Positions 36,057-47,820 are shown, counted from the first letter of the stretch. The stretch: DNA of 64,000 nucleotides from Solen grandis (GCA_021229015.1 CM037789.1:26856782-26920781); one strand, 5' to 3'. Notes: generated by a model from the letters alone, not told the origin. Made by a program: numbers and translations.

Positions 36057-36790
36057 GATCTATTAACATATGTTTTCCTATCACGCATTCTCCCTAAAAC
36101 TATCTATCATATCTTTCTGTATATTTGTTTCAAAAAGTTGATTTTTTCACAGAATGTATGGATTGAGACTTAGTTGTGCAGGATTATATACATTTTGCAA
36201 CATTCAAAAAGACCAAGGATCTTTGGCTGAACCAAGTTTCGAACTTTGGACCTGAAAATTATTACGAAGCTTTCAGAAATGCTAGAAACTTAAAATTTGG
36301 ACAGAACATGTGTTTTAACAATTTCTTACAGCTCTGAAAAGACTGACGTCGTATGACGTAAACTGACGTCATGACGCGTTAACAAACTTTTAATCCAAAA
36401 TGTAGGGTTTTTTAGCCCTACATGCCTTAACTTTCGACCGATTTGCATAAAATTTTCCCTGAATGTGCAACATAGCATCTCATTTACCTTAGTCACTTCC
36501 ATTTCCGGAAAATCGTAAATGTCAAGGTCATATGTTAGTTATTGGTGTTTTTATTCGGCAAGGTGTATCTCAAAAACGAAAAAAAAAATCTACCTGGACA
36601 CTGTGGGTAAAATCTGCTGTGATTTGAAAGACCTTTCGGGTAAAATTTAGTTTTTGAAGATCGGGGTTGAATTGGTTGAGTTATGGCAGAAAGACGAAAA
36701 GTATACTTTTTACGAAATTGAATCGCTGTAGTTTCATGAACTTTGAACCAAAAATTATGATTTCTTCAGGATTAACACTTAGAGCTTTCT
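35615..36790 (+). mobile_element. Type C element, partial
   Basis: Starts TCTACTTTTTTCTTCCTTTT after (ATT)n, closely like 49816-49850. It holds one degenerate TGACGTC unit, then the body seen at 3231-4190 (CACTTCCATTTCCGGAAAA, GATCGGGGTTGAATTGG). It is interrupted by an insertion at 35831-36137. The 3' hairpin is not found. Confidence 0.7.
35831..36137 (-). mobile_element. Insertion flanked by 10-bp duplications, probably a LINE 3' end
   Basis: TTGATTTTTT at 35821-35830 and 36138-36147 flanks it. On the minus strand it ends with GTCTGGAAATAAATAAAAG and A-rich sequence, typical of a 5'-truncated non-LTR retrotransposon tail. It contains a (CT)n tract (about 35983-36012) and an A29 run at 36024-36052. 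Confidence 0.6.
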
Positions 36791-36819
36791 TACAATACCA
36801 AGTTTAGTAATACGCCCTT

Positions 36820-37290
36820 ATTATGATAAGGCGCTTGTCCATCCGTTAGCCATATCAATGTCCACTCAATAACTTGATAACTAATATGTGTGTTGTCTTC
36901 ATACGTAGATGGAAGGTTGACATGGATATTAAATTATCAATATTGATTTTGAGTTCATTATGTCAAAGGTCAAGGTAACATTTACACTTAGTGTAAAGTC
37001 CTTGTCCGCACAATAAATTGAGAAGGAATAAGCATAGCTTTTTGAAATTGGTAGGGAAATTGCCCATTGTCAGTTGAAGACCCTTATTGATTTTGATGTC
37101 ATTCGATCAAAAGTCAAGGTCACGGTGACATTTAATATAAAAATCCTTGTCCGCTGAATTCCTTGAGAATGAATAATCCTAAGTTTGTGAAACTTGTTAG
37201 GGACATTGTCCATGTCCACTTCACGATCTTTTTTTAAATTTTTAAGTCATTTGGTCAAAGGTCAGGATAAATGACACAGAGATAGTAGTT
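36820..37290 (+). repeat. ~177-bp tandem repeat with GGTCAAGGTnACnnTnACATTTA
   Basis: Two to three diverged units share CTTGTCCGC, TTGAGAAnGAATAA, GGGAnATTGnCCAT and TCAAAGGTCAAGGT. There is no gene. Confidence 0.65.
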
Positions 37291-37370
37291 TCAGAACGAC
37301 TGTGTTTTTTTTAATTTACATTAGTTGCAACAGTAGAGACCAGACAGTTGTTATTTTGGTAGCAGAAGTA

Positions 37371-37704
37371 GTAATTGTTTGTTTGCTTGGGATGAACGTC
37401 CTTGCGATCATAGCACATTTCAGTATAATAAGGACTTTTGCCAACATGAGAGATATATATAGTGCTGCCTCACTCCGACATGATGCCGTAATAAAAAGTG
37501 CTTTGATACCACACACAATCACATTATTCTAACACTAGGTCAACCAGTCCTGGAACTCGTTTAAATGTGTTGGGGGCCAAGCGAAATGGGGATATACCAG
37601 TATGTACCATTATAACCACTGTGGTATGTCGTAACCCGAGGATCGAATCCACGACCCCGGTTACGGAACGGATGCTCTGCTCTAACCACTCCGTCACTCA
37701 GTTG
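37371..37704 (-). mobile_element. SINE family 2, near full length
   Basis: On the minus strand: tRNA-like head GAGTGGTTAGAGCAGAGCAT, B box GGATTCGATCCTC, then ACATACCACAGTGG, TATACTGG-type blocks, AGTTCCAGGACTGGTTGACC, and TGAGGCAGCACTATATATA. The tail region is decayed and no target duplication was identified. Confidence 0.75.
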
Positions 37705-38199
37705 GACCGTTTGTCGTTGAAGTAGAAACAGTGTTTTTTTGTAGCTGTGATTAATTCGGCTGTGATTACTGTTTTATTATTGTTTTCTGTGAACTTGAAA
37801 TAATAGCATTGAAAAACAAACTTGGTCAAGCCCAATGCTACGGTGGCATGGGCGGTATTTTTCCTATATTGCGTGGCGACGAAATATAAAAAATATCTTC
37901 CGTGTCTGTTTTAAGCCACCGTACATTACAGAACATAAAAGTGTTCGTTTTATTTTATAACCGTGTTCTCCCACCTAACGTTTTCCTAGTGCACCGCAGC
38001 ACGAAGTTTTTAATTCGACGCTGTTAACATTGATTGCATTTTAGATATCGCATACCCTACACTGGTGTTATAGATATAAGATTATGATTTATTTTGTCTA
38101 AAAAGTATTCTACATTGGTTACTGCGCATACTGGATTATAAAATTGTTAGATGTTTTTCAATTCGGCAATGATTGCCAAATCAAAGAAATACACATATG
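37705..38199. other. No gene seen
   Basis: No supported coding region, RNA or familiar repeat. Confidence 0.5.
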
Positions 38200-38645
38200 A
38201 CTTATTGTATACGCCCGAGTAAAGTGACCCCCATACAATAATGACCCCCGGTCATAATTTTTCAGAAAAGGTGACCCCCTTTCTATAAAATACTGACACC
38301 CTCCTTTAAGAAAAAACCCTAAAATGATAACTTTGAAATAAATTACCCTCGATGATATCTATAAGATATTGACTCGGGTCATCATTTTTCTCCTGCATCG
38401 ATATGTATCAGATATTGATCCCGGTCATTATTCTTCAGAATTGCGACCCCCCTTTGACGATATATATCAGATATTGGCCGGGGTTATTTTTTTTGATATG
38501 ATATGTTTAAGATATCACCCTGGTCATTATTCATCAGAAATTGTGATCCCTGAATCTTACCCCCAACCAGATGATATGTATCAGATATTTGCCCGGGTCA
38601 TTATTTTTCAGAAAATGTGACCACCCTTCATGATATATGTATAGT
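38200..38645 (+). repeat. ~65-70-bp degenerate tandem repeat
   Basis: Units share GATATnTATCAGATATTG followed by CCGGGTCATTATTTTTCAG and AAnTGTGACCCCC. About five or six copies are visible, with decay at both ends. Confidence 0.8.
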
Positions 38646-39478
38646 CGAATTTGGAATCAGTGACTAACCAGAAGAATGCATAGCTGAGAAAAGTCGCTTG
38701 TAATCAGTAACTGCCTCCATGGTATCGTAAATAAGAGCTCGCTCGGCTTCTCATAAAGTCGTTTTGTATAATATCAGCCATCTCAAGAGTGAAAATGTGC
38801 CAAAATACGAGTACAATCAATTTGGCTTAACAATAATTTGGTGTAAACTTTAAAAAGTAACAAAACATAAGGATTGGTTAAAATAATACTCACTGTTCTA
38901 AGTATCTCATTTAAGTGTCTAATAAGTCTTTAATGTCTTTAATTTCAAGGACTGGCCAATGCAAGAAAGCAACTACAAAAACGATAGCATCTTCGTTGAA
39001 ATGCAACTCTCTATTTCTCTATTATTTTTTAACGTATTGTTATATCATAAAATGGCTGTTGAAAGACATGTACAAATTATTCATTGTACATTTCAAATTC
39101 AGTTTTCTTACTTAGGTATGCTTTTTTACACGCTGTATAAATATACATTACTATAATACTTGAATGCAAAATACGCCTCACTCCATGCAGGTGATTTCAT
39201 CAGTTTCAAATAACTCCCGAACAGCTACGTTTACATAAATTGCATGTTCGTCATTGTATTACTTGCAACATGTTTGCATGCTTGAGAAGATTATAATAAT
39301 GTTTTACTTTTCGTTGATGTGAAGCAAATCGTCATAACTCTGATCACCCAGCAAGCTATATAGGGTATTATTGTATCTAAGGAAATGGCTGGTAAAGTCC
39401 AACCTGGATATATACCTGTATAAACACAGAGGATATAAATAAATCTGTCAGTGATTTTACGAATCTCATTCAAGAACA
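38646..39478. other. No gene seen
   Basis: No supported gene or familiar repeat. Confidence 0.5.
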
Positions 39479-39830
39479 CGCGTTTAGTGTATTCGGGAAG
39501 GAAAGGAAAAACAATAGGAGCTGTGAAATTAATAATGAAAACTGTATACGCAATAAAAAGAAATGGTTTAATAAAGACTGTCAAGATGCAAGGAAAAATT
39601 TAATAAAGCAAGAAATGCATATATTAGACATAAAAATACAGTAATGTTTAGATAAATGTTTCATGTAACAAAACACCCTTCCGAAAAACCATTATTGGAT
39701 ATTTTTTCTCTGCAGGTTATAGTCCACACCTGCAACGCAATGTTATTATATATGTACGATTGCTGTAAACATGATGATGTTTGAAAGCAATAAAGCTATT
39801 GTATTGTATTGTATATATATATTTTCCCAG
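39479..39830 (+). mobile_element. LINE fragment with TATTG tail
   Basis: About 39505-39640 encodes KKWFNKDCQDARKN, typical of the segment between endonuclease and reverse transcriptase in non-LTR elements. After a jump comes a 3' end AGCAATAAAGC followed by TATTG repeats to about 39825. The reverse transcriptase is missing, so the copy is internally deleted. Confidence 0.6.
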
Positions 39831-41129
39831 GTAGTGATCAGTCTGCACTTTGTAACTCTACCTTTGTTTTGCAGAGCAATCCTGCACCCGGACATGACAA
39901 TATCCGACCAATGTACTCTAGCTTTGAATGCATGTATGTAGTGTTTCATGGCTTGGTGCAAAAATAGTGTTACTTCAAATTAATAAAAATCCCTTACAAT
40001 AGTTTGGCACTAAACTCAATATGTAATTTTGCAAGGACATTGTTACATGTTGTATTCTTTAGGCGATGTTTACTGGCTTGAAAAAAATGTTANNNNNNNN
40101 NNNNNNNNNNNNNNNNNNNNNNNNNNNNNNNNNNNNNNNNNNNNNNNNNNNNNNNNNNNNNNNNNNNNNNNNNNNNNNNNNNNNNNNNNNNNAACGAAGA
40201 AATTGCGTGGCACAAAGCTACTTCATTCCATCGTGAATGGACTGTATATAGAAATTTTGCACATCATTTTATTTTGTCCCTATGTAGAGAAATGTTGTTG
40301 CTATGACAACAAATGGATTTGAAATATTGCAAAAAAGGTGAAATACTTTTGAAGCCCTAAAGATATCCATTTTAAACTTGCTACAAGGTTTGATATTCAA
40401 CTCACATGCCATATTCCATAACTCTGACCTTTTGTTTCACAAAGTAATCCCACTGTTTTGGTTTGTCACAAAACCTTTGACTTTGATCATAACACTGAAG
40501 TCCTTCCACCTACAGCCTCCAAACGTCACAGGTGCATGCATCTTGATAAGCTCTACATTCAATGATTGTTCTAAGGTGACCTTGACCTTCAAATGACCTT
40601 GAACCCCAAGGTCTAAGCACCCTCCCTCCGTCTAGGGGGCTTGGCGTTTTGAACGTAGCGCTTGTTAACATAGTCAAAAAGCTACATGTCCTTGAACATT
40701 TCTGGAACCTGAAAATACATTTGATTGAGACTTTTATACACACTTTATTGGTGTAATTGTTAATTAATATAATACATTCCATAACTCTTTTCCTTATATT
40801 GACAAAATTGTACCTCTTTTTTACAAATTATTTTTTTCTCTTCAATTTTTTCCTCACACAGAACCTTTACAACTTTAGTCAAGTCTTACAGATCACACAG
40901 CAAGGTGCATTTATAAGTCTGTTCTTCAAATTGAAAATGTATGCCCCCTTTTTTGCACAATTGTTATTTCCCTATTGAAAGTAAACTTCAAACATTGGCT
41001 TCATACAGTTGGCTGAGCAGCCTACCCATCAACTTGGATCTGTCCTGAATATTGCCTCTTTTAAACATAGAAAATTTAGGCTAAAGTTTTTGCCTGTAGT
41101 GGATATCTCCCCAATTAACGAAAAAACCT
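39831..41129. other. No gene seen; contains the scaffold gap
   Basis: Apart from the N run at 40093-40192, there is a GTGACCTTGACCTTC repeat trace near 40575-40610. Apparent open frames spanning the gap are meaningless. Confidence 0.5.
40093..40192. other. Assembly gap (100 N)
   Basis: Exactly 100 N, a conventional placeholder. The true gap length is unknown. Confidence 0.99.
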
Positions 41130-41132
41130 TTT

Positions 41133-42500
41133 TAGGTCACCTGAGCACACCATGCTCAAAGTGAGCTTTTGTGATCACGCCGCGTCCATTGTGCATCGTC
41201 ATCTGTCGTGTGTCATCAACAATATGCTTTAAACCACATCTCCTCTGAAACCGGGGCCCCCGTGGCTGAGAGGGTAAAGTCGCTGACTTTAACACTCACT
41301 CAGCCCCTCAACCCATTGGTTTGAATTCCAGCAGGGTCATTCGGATTTTCATGTGAGGAAGCCTTCCAGCTGACTTGCGGTAAGTCGGTGGTTCTACCCG
41401 GATGCCTCCGTGCAGTTGGGGTCTTCCTCCACCTGTAATAGCTGGACATCGCTATATCACTGAAATACTGTCGAAGCGACTGTAAATTTAGATAGTCAAG
41501 TCAAGTCCTCTGAAACCCCAGTACAGAATTTGATTAAACTTGACAGGGATGATCCTTGGGTGAATCTTCACAAAAGTTGCTAAAATAAACTTGATCCGTA
41601 TAGAACTCTGGTTTCCATGGCAATGGAAAGAAAGAGTATATATAAAAACCTAAAAATCATCTCCTTCAAAACTACTGGCCAGATTTCAAAATGTTTTGAT
41701 ACAGATGTTCCTTGGGTAACCGGTAACCCTCAAAGAAGATTGCTAAAATTATTCTGATATGTAAAAAAAACATGGCCTCCAGGGGCGGGGCTAATTTGCC
41801 TTAAATGTTTATAGAGAAAACTTTAAATGACTTTTCCTCTGGAAGCACTATACAAAATTTCATATTAAACTTGGCAGGGATGATCCTTGGGTGAAGCTTC
41901 ACAAAAGTTGCGAAAATAAACTTGATCTATTTAGAACTCTAGTTACCATGGCAATGAAAAGAAAAGAAAAATGAAAACTATAAAATTCATCTTCAAAACT
42001 ACTGGCCATATTTCAAATGTTTTAATACAGTTGTAACCCTCTATCAAGAATGTTTATTTAATTTAATTTATCGTAAATTATTACGATCTTTTAAAAAAAC
42101 ATGGTCACCAGGGGTGGCGTTCATTTGCCTTAATTTACCCTCTACCAAACTGCTTAAACAAAGCTGATCCCTTGAAAATTCAGCTTCCTAGGGATTATTT
42201 GGAAAATAAACTTACACAAACCTGATGGTAATGTTAATGACTATTATCTTGCCAAGGTTGACTTGGTATTTGACCATTATCTCCAATTATGGACCTTGAA
42301 GTATAAAAAATGTAATATTTAAGTTTGTTTGCATTCTAACATCCACATTTATAAAGCAATCTTGATCAGATGCATACATAATGTTAATGAGCCAAGGATT
42401 ATTCTGCCTTGTATGTAGTTATCGTCCATTATACAAAGGGTTGCCTTTAGAGCAGTGGTACTCAGGTAAGCGATATAGGGCCATCATGGCCCTCTTGTTT
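41133..42500 (+). mobile_element. 'CTCACCTGAG' Helentron-like element, with nested SINE
   Basis: Starts TTTTTAGGTCACCTGAGCAC followed by CATGCTCAAAGTGAGC. It ends with the inverted partner CTCAGGTAAGCGAT, then the hairpin AGGGCCATCATGGCCCT, then CTTGTTT. The interior has GGCAGGGATGATCCTTGGGT and CATGGCCnCCAGGGGCGGGG repeat blocks. A SINE sits at 41253-41505. No coding region. Confidence 0.75.
41253..41505 (+). mobile_element. SINE family 1 with 12-bp target duplication
   Basis: The head GGGGCCCCCGTGGCTGAGAG, body TGAGGAAGCCTTCCAGCTGA and GGTGGTTCTACCCGG, and tail GATAGTCAAGTCAAG are visible. TCCTCTGAAACC flanks it perfectly at 41241-41252 and 41506-41517. Confidence 0.92.
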
Positions 42501-43165
42501 TAGAAACTTTACACATGGGTTTGAGTCATTGGTCAATGTCACTGTGCAAGTTCAGATAACTCTGACAAATTTTAACAAATTTATCTCCTCTTTTTGGACT
42601 TTTGGTTAAATACTTACATACAACATACGGTACCTTGTGTTTTATGTTTATATCTCAGCAATGGGATTGACTTGAATCTTCATAAAGTGTTCAAGGACAT
42701 CTGACCATTAAGTGTACTCCTGGCTGAATTTATTTTAAATCATTGACCATTTTGAACTTTGAAATATTGGTTAAAGTTTTGCATGGAAGTATTATCAAAG
42801 CTTTATCTCTCAGAGAAATAGAGATGCTGGGTATTTGAGTATTTACTCAATTAATTTTGGCAAAATAAGCAATAATTTTCGTAATCAAGGGGAAAGCAAA
42901 ACATTTTTTTAAACTCAATTAAAATGTTTGCTGTTGTATACAAAATACCCAGAATGCCAAATTTTCACATTTGTCAAATACCAAGTTAAATTATGCAAAT
43001 TAATACCCAATTCATATATAAAAGTCATTGGGTAAATATGCATTCCATACAAACAGTTATCAGTAGCGCTGATATTTAAAATCATTGCATGTATTACTTC
43101 ATGTCTTCCCAGTCATCAAACATACTGAAATAGTCATGTTATAGCTTCCTTGCTTTGGCACTGTG
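42501..43165 (+). repeat. Decayed repeat related to the 'GCTCGACTATTC' interior
   Basis: Contains TATATCTCAGCAATGGGATTG, TGGTTAAAGTTTTGCATGGA and similar pieces that recur inside 16121-17755 and 47821-48838. Ends are not defined and there is no gene. Confidence 0.4.
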
Positions 43166-43290
43166 CATATAAGGGTAGTTCTTAGACTACGGCGTGATAC
43201 TGCAGTGTCTCAGTTAGACATCGTCTCCAAATGACTGAAATACTGTTGTAAGGAAGTTCAACCCAACAAACAAACAAACAAACAAAAAAG
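43166..43290 (+). mobile_element. SINE family 2, 5'-truncated
   Basis: Contains GTGCATATAAGGGTAGTTCT, GTGATACTGCAGTGT, ATCGTCTCCAAATGACTGAA, and an AACCCAACAAACAAACAAAC tail. It lies just upstream of the coiled-coil exon. Confidence 0.75.
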
Positions 43291-43500
43291 CCATGCATTA
43301 GATTGAAAATTTCCATCACTTCATTCTACTGCAATAACCAATATAAACAAATCATAGTTGAATTTGCTGAAAATCATAGAACTTTTTTGATGTAGAAAAA
43401 TCCCCTCCGCCCAGGCAGTTTTGGCACCAAATGAAGCTCATGTGTGCTTATTTATTCCATCCTAGGTATACTTCAGTGGATGTTTACTTTTTGTTTACAG

Positions 43501-44055
43501 CTGGAGACCTCATCATTTGAGATAACTGATGAGAATATCACAGAGGTGAGGCAGATGACACTACTGGCCATACAGGATGAAGGCAGCAAGCAGGTAGAAC
43601 AATAAAAGAAGAGGGCGAGAAACAGAAAGAATCTGTAGTATCCAATGTTATCCAGGCAGAGAAGAAAGCTCTTAATGAAGTTGGTTTGGAGAGTGATAGA
43701 CAAAGGAAAGTGATTAAATCTGAAGTTGAGCTGTGCAAGAGAGTTGCTGTTGAGAATATACAGGATAAAGGCAACCAGCAAGTGGATACTTTGAATGTTG
43801 TGGGAGAAAAACATTTTAGAAAAATACAGAAAGAGGGCAGTGGTCAAGTTAAAGCAGTTACGGATGAGGGGGAGAAACAGAAACATTCTGTAGTAGTCAG
43901 TGGTTTACAGGTTGAGAAGAGAGCCCTCGAGAATATACAAGATGAAGGCAACCAGCAGGTTGAGGCTGTGAATGTCGCTGGAGAAAAGCAGATAGAGAGC
44001 ATACAGCAGGCTGTCACAACCCAGGCAGATGCCAGTTACCAGGAGAAGAAAAACA
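43501..44055 (+). pseudogene. Coiled-coil exon of the NLR-like gene
   Basis: Preceded by an acceptor (TTTTTGTTTACAG, ending 43500) and ending before GTAATG at 44056. It encodes hydrophilic repeats such as NIQDEGNQQVEAVNVAGEKQ and DEGEKQK, probably an amphipathic coiled coil. Bivalve NLR-like proteins annotated as DZIP3-like carry comparable segments before NACHT (from memory). The frame starts at 43501 and hits TAA at 43603; the same pattern continues one base out of register from about 43599, so one base has been lost or miscalled. The exon ends in phase 1, and the exon at 54044 supplies the two missing bases. About 10 kb of intron separates them. Upstream exons were not found. Confidence 0.6.
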
Positions 44056-44194
44056 GTAATGACACTCTTTATTTCCCTGTAGATCAGTGATGTTCAGTAG
44101 TCTATTGTCCAGAAGCTGGGATGAATGTAGATGGGTTGCACAGATTTGCATTGTAAATCATGATAATACATTTATCGAGTCACCATTGGTGGAC

Positions 44195-44285
44195 AAATGG
44201 TTAAGGTGGTTTAGCTCCCTTGCTTGGCGCTCAGCATATAAGGAAAGTTCCAGGACTGGTTGGCCCGGTGTCAGGATATTATGAC
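44195..44285 (+). mobile_element. SINE family 2 fragment
   Basis: Contains CTTGCTTGGCGCTCAGCATA, AGTTCCAGGACTGGTTGGCC and GTGTCAGGATATTATGACTG, as in the 61620-61915 copy. Head and tail are missing. It lies in the intron. Confidence 0.65.
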
Positions 44286-44712
44286 TGGTTGTGGTATCAA
44301 GAGTGTGTTTGCACTCGAGCATCTTCATTTCTTTAGCAATCATCTTTAAACTTTATGACAATGTTAATGACAATAATCTCTCGGCCAAGTTCGATTATGG
44401 CTGATATCGGCCAATAAGGTCAGGAGTTATACCCCTTTTAATATTAAAAAATGCCAGATTTCTTTTTGTTTGGAGCTATGCCCCTTTTAATATTAAAAAA
44501 TGCCAGATTTCAGTTTGTTTGCACTCAAGCATCTTCATTTCCAAAGCAATTATCTTAAAATTTATTACAATGTTTATGACCATAATGTCTCGATTGAGTT
44601 CGATTATGGCTGATATCGGCCAATTAGGTCAGGAGCTATGCACCTTTTAATATGAAAAATAAATGTTAGATTTCAATTTATTTGCACTCTAGCATCTTCA
44701 TTTCTTAAACAA

Positions 44713-46237
44713 TAAGGGTGTAACGATACGATTACCCAACGATACGATACGTATCGCGATACAGTGGTCATGATACCATACGTATTACGATACAGGCTTT
44801 TAAGTTTTGTCAGCCTTGTTTCCTATCTTTAAATGAAGAATATATAATTAAGAAACAAAGATAAATTCTTTGTTTAATGTATTAGTTTTTATTATGATAA
44901 ATGCAAATAAAGTTGTGTTTTCTGTACATTTTTTTTTTAAATTTTGAATTATTAAAAAAAAATATCAGTAAAGTCATTAACATAAAAAAACTTTTTCATA
45001 TGATTTAATTTGTTGTTTACTGATAAAAATCTTGTTTTAACGCCATTAAATAATCAAAAGTAACATCAAAACTACATGATAGTGCCGTATATATTGCAGA
45101 AACTTAATCAAACTTATACGACTTATTTTAGATGCTTATTCCATAAAAGACGTCAGAATGACAACAATTTTTTTCCACGAAATCACTAAAGATGATACTT
45201 GAAATTGAAGCATTCACATTTATACCAAGGAAAAAACACCTGCAGTTCCAATCAGATGAAGTTTTGATTCAGATGTTCGATAAGCGATAGTTTGCATCAA
45301 AGGATTTAATTGATCCCATTTTATATAAATCAGTATCTTTCATGTCGGTACCTGTTGTAATTTCGCTCTTTAACTCAAAAGGCAAACTGATCAATCAATT
45401 AAATTGATTAATAAATACAGAGGTCATCAAACATTGTTGATGTTTATCGCATATGGCCGCCATTGTGATGATTACGCAATTTTAGCGGGGGCCGCCGTGG
45501 CCGAGCGGTTAGAGTCGTGGACTATAAATCTCTCAGCCCCTCACCGCTGTGAGTTAGAATCCCAGTAGGGACTTCGGATTTTTCATGTGAGGAAGCCTTC
45601 CAGCTGGCTTGCGGTAGGTCGGTGGTTCTACCCAGGTACCTCTGTGTACTCCGGGTCTTCCCCCACCTGTAATTAGCTGCACGTCGCTATATGATTGAAA
45701 TACTATCGAAGCGACGGTAAACCCCATTACAACAACAACAACAACAACAACGCAATTTTAGCAGTAAAACAGTAGATGAAAGATGTTAACCAACATTATG
45801 AATGATACTATTCGAGTATTATGTATCAATGCGTAATTTAGAAGCATAAGAATGAGTGTTGATTGGATGTGTTGATTGGATAACATTCCAAGAATGACTC
45901 TGCCTTTTTATTGATGTTTTTTAACTGTCCACAGCAAGTGCTTTCATTTAAGTAATATGCAATGTAGAGTGATATGCGTTATTTACTCTCCGTTTTGTTG
46001 TCTTTTAAGTTAATGTATGGGAAAATCGTATTGTTAGGAGAATGTTTATTTCTCGGAGGTGAAAAATATCGCCTTTTTACCGAGGAGAAGCCGCTGTTAT
46101 AAACGAAGAAGAAAAATTATAAAAAATGGGAAGTTAACAATACCGTACTGTACTGTGCAGACCTGGGAGTGTTCCGTGAACCATACCTAGAAAAAATATC
46201 GCAGTATATCATCGTACGGTATACTGTTACACCCTTA
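44713..46237. mobile_element. hAT-like MITE with 8-bp target duplication
   Basis: Ends TAAGGGTGTAAC and GTTACACCCTTA are perfect 12-bp inverted repeats. TTAAACAA (44705-44712) and TTAAGCAA (46238-46245) are an 8-bp target duplication with one change. The subterminal ACGATACGATACGTATCGCG motif is typical of this MITE type. No transposase frame inside. It carries a SINE at 45487-45749. Confidence 0.85.
45487..45749 (+). mobile_element. SINE family 1, full length, 13-bp target duplication
   Basis: 263 bp. The tRNA-Ser/Leu-like head has GTGGCCGAGCGGTTAGAG, with a weaker B box GAGTTAGAATCCCAG. Then come TGAGGAAGCCTTCCAGCTGG, GGTCGGTGGTTCTACCC, CGAAGCGACGGTAAACCCC and (CAA)n. ACGCAATTTTAGC flanks it perfectly at 45474-45486 and 45750-45762. 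Confidence 0.95.
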
Positions 46238-46719
46238 TTAAGCAATAATCTTCAAACATAATGACAATATTTATGACCATAACTCCTAGGCCAAATTTGA
46301 TTATAGCTGATATCGGCCAATCAGGTCAGGAGTTATGCCCCTTTTGATGTTTAAAAAATGCCATATTTCATTTTGCACTCTAGCATCTTTTATTCTCAAG
46401 TAATCATCTTAAACAATTAGAACAACGTTATATAGCCATATTCATTTAGCCAACCTTGATTATGGCTGATATCGGCCAATTAGGTCAGGAGTTATGTCCC
46501 TTTTAATGTTTAAATTTGTGTGTTTAAAGCCATTATCTCTCATTAAATTTTGACTTCAAATTTTGACCTCAGGCACTGTTTAGCTTGTGGAATTATAAAT
46601 GATCTCATGGATTATGTATTCGGTATAACTATGCTATAATTTAGTAACTTGTAAAGGCAATGAAGACAGTTTTTCTCATGTGAGGGTCTTTAGGGCCATC
46701 TTGGCCCTCTTGTTTTCTT

Positions 46720-47040
46720 CCTCTTATGTGTGTTAATTTTAATACGTTGCCATTGGCCCAGAACAATGAAAATTTTATTGCATATATTTCAAACCATGAC
46801 CGTTCGAATGCAATGAATTTCATATGACGTCATATAACGTTAGATTTGACGTCAGGTCAAAAAGATTGTACGCAGTCTACAGCCATTATCTCTCGACTGA
46901 TTTTCATCAAAATGTCACAGAATGTGTATGTTACTCTCGAGTTGTTCATCTTGTTGTCCATTTTTCCAAATTCGAAAAGGCAAATGTTTTCTGGCGAATC
47001 AAGGGTTCAAACTATTGATGTCAAATTTCAAACACGTATA
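46720..47040 (+). repeat. Single diverged TGACGTCA unit
   Basis: Contains ATATGACGTCATATAACGTTA, ACGCAGTCTACAGCCATTAT and TTTTCATCAAAATGTCACAG, in the order of a type A unit. It abuts the LINE at 47041. Confidence 0.8.
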
Positions 47041-47820
47041 AATGTAGCTCGTGTAGCTGTGTGGAATTGTAATGGTCTCACTGAATCCAAATTATCTGAT
47101 AATGACTTCTTTAACGTACTCTCTGAAAATGATATTCTTATCCTTACTAAATCATTGACGGGCAAACACTTTGAAAATTGTTTCTGTGATATTACTGTAT
47201 TCAATTTGTATCATAAATTTCGGCATAGATGAGCCAAAAGCAATAGCCGTGGTATGGTTATTTTTATTAGAAATAGTATCTTACCGGGAGTCTCTATTGT
47301 GAGGTATCATCACGACACATTTATATGGCTTAAGCTAGATAAAAACTTTTAATTTGCAAACAGATGTATATCTTTGTTGCTTGTATCTATGACCTGATGA
47401 GTCTCCCGCCTCTAGAATCATCGCTGTTGATATATTTGATATACTTTCTGAAGATGTTACTTATTTTGAACAATAAGGCTCTGTTTTATGGAATGCACGC
47501 ATTGGGAATAGGATTGATTTCATTACATGTGATATTATTATAAATAGCTTAGCTAGCTATGAATATAGACCAGACACCCCCTAAGACAGGCTTCCATAGA
47601 TGTTGTTTGTAACAAACTGGAGTTAAGGTTACTCGATATTGTGTAAAGCTTTGCCATTGGGAGTTGCTAACGGTAGGCTTGGGTCTATTTTTAACGTGGG
47701 GGAGTTTATATATTTCAATAGGCAATCACAAATACTATTGATTATCTTGTCTAATTTTTTCTCTATTTCATGATTTTCGTGTCGGGAGTTTTACTCAGTA
47801 CAGCAATCATGCTCTACTTT
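47041..47820 (+). pseudogene. LINE endonuclease domain, degraded
   Basis: The translation begins VAVWNCNGLTESKLSDNDFF and continues with NDILILTKS, an EEP/AP-like endonuclease start. After a stop near 47230 the similarity continues in shifted frames (MVIFIRNS, then WNARIGNRIDFITCD, then LPLGVANGRLG). Several stops and shifts make it inactive. The non-LTR clade is not assigned. It is cut at 47821 by another element and resumes at 48839. Confidence 0.65.

Larger units (their letters stand above)
44295..46714 (+). mobile_element. 'CTCACCTGAG' type element remnant, interrupted by a hAT MITE
   Basis: The interior has repeated GGCTGATATCGGCCAATnAG, GGTCAGGAGTTATGCCCCTT and GCACTCnAGCATCTTCATTT units before and after the MITE at 44713-46237. 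The end TTTCTCATGTGAGGGTCTTT with hairpin AGGGCCATCTTGGCCCT and CTTGTTTT at about 46665-46714 matches the family 3' terminus. The 5' end is not recognised. Confidence 0.6.

Noticed and set aside
40029..40322. 97-codon frame crossing the gap
   Set aside because: It spans 100 N; the reading frame has no meaning.
43473..43886. 137-codon minus-strand frame
   Set aside because: It is antisense to the coiled-coil exon, whose plus-strand translation has a clear repeated pattern; the minus frame is a low-complexity shadow.
45487..45570. tRNA-like sequence with GTGGCCGAGCGGTTA (also at 27111, 41253 and 61188)
   Set aside because: These are heads of SINE family 1: followed by a constant body, CAA tail and target duplications, and without a sound cloverleaf 3' half.
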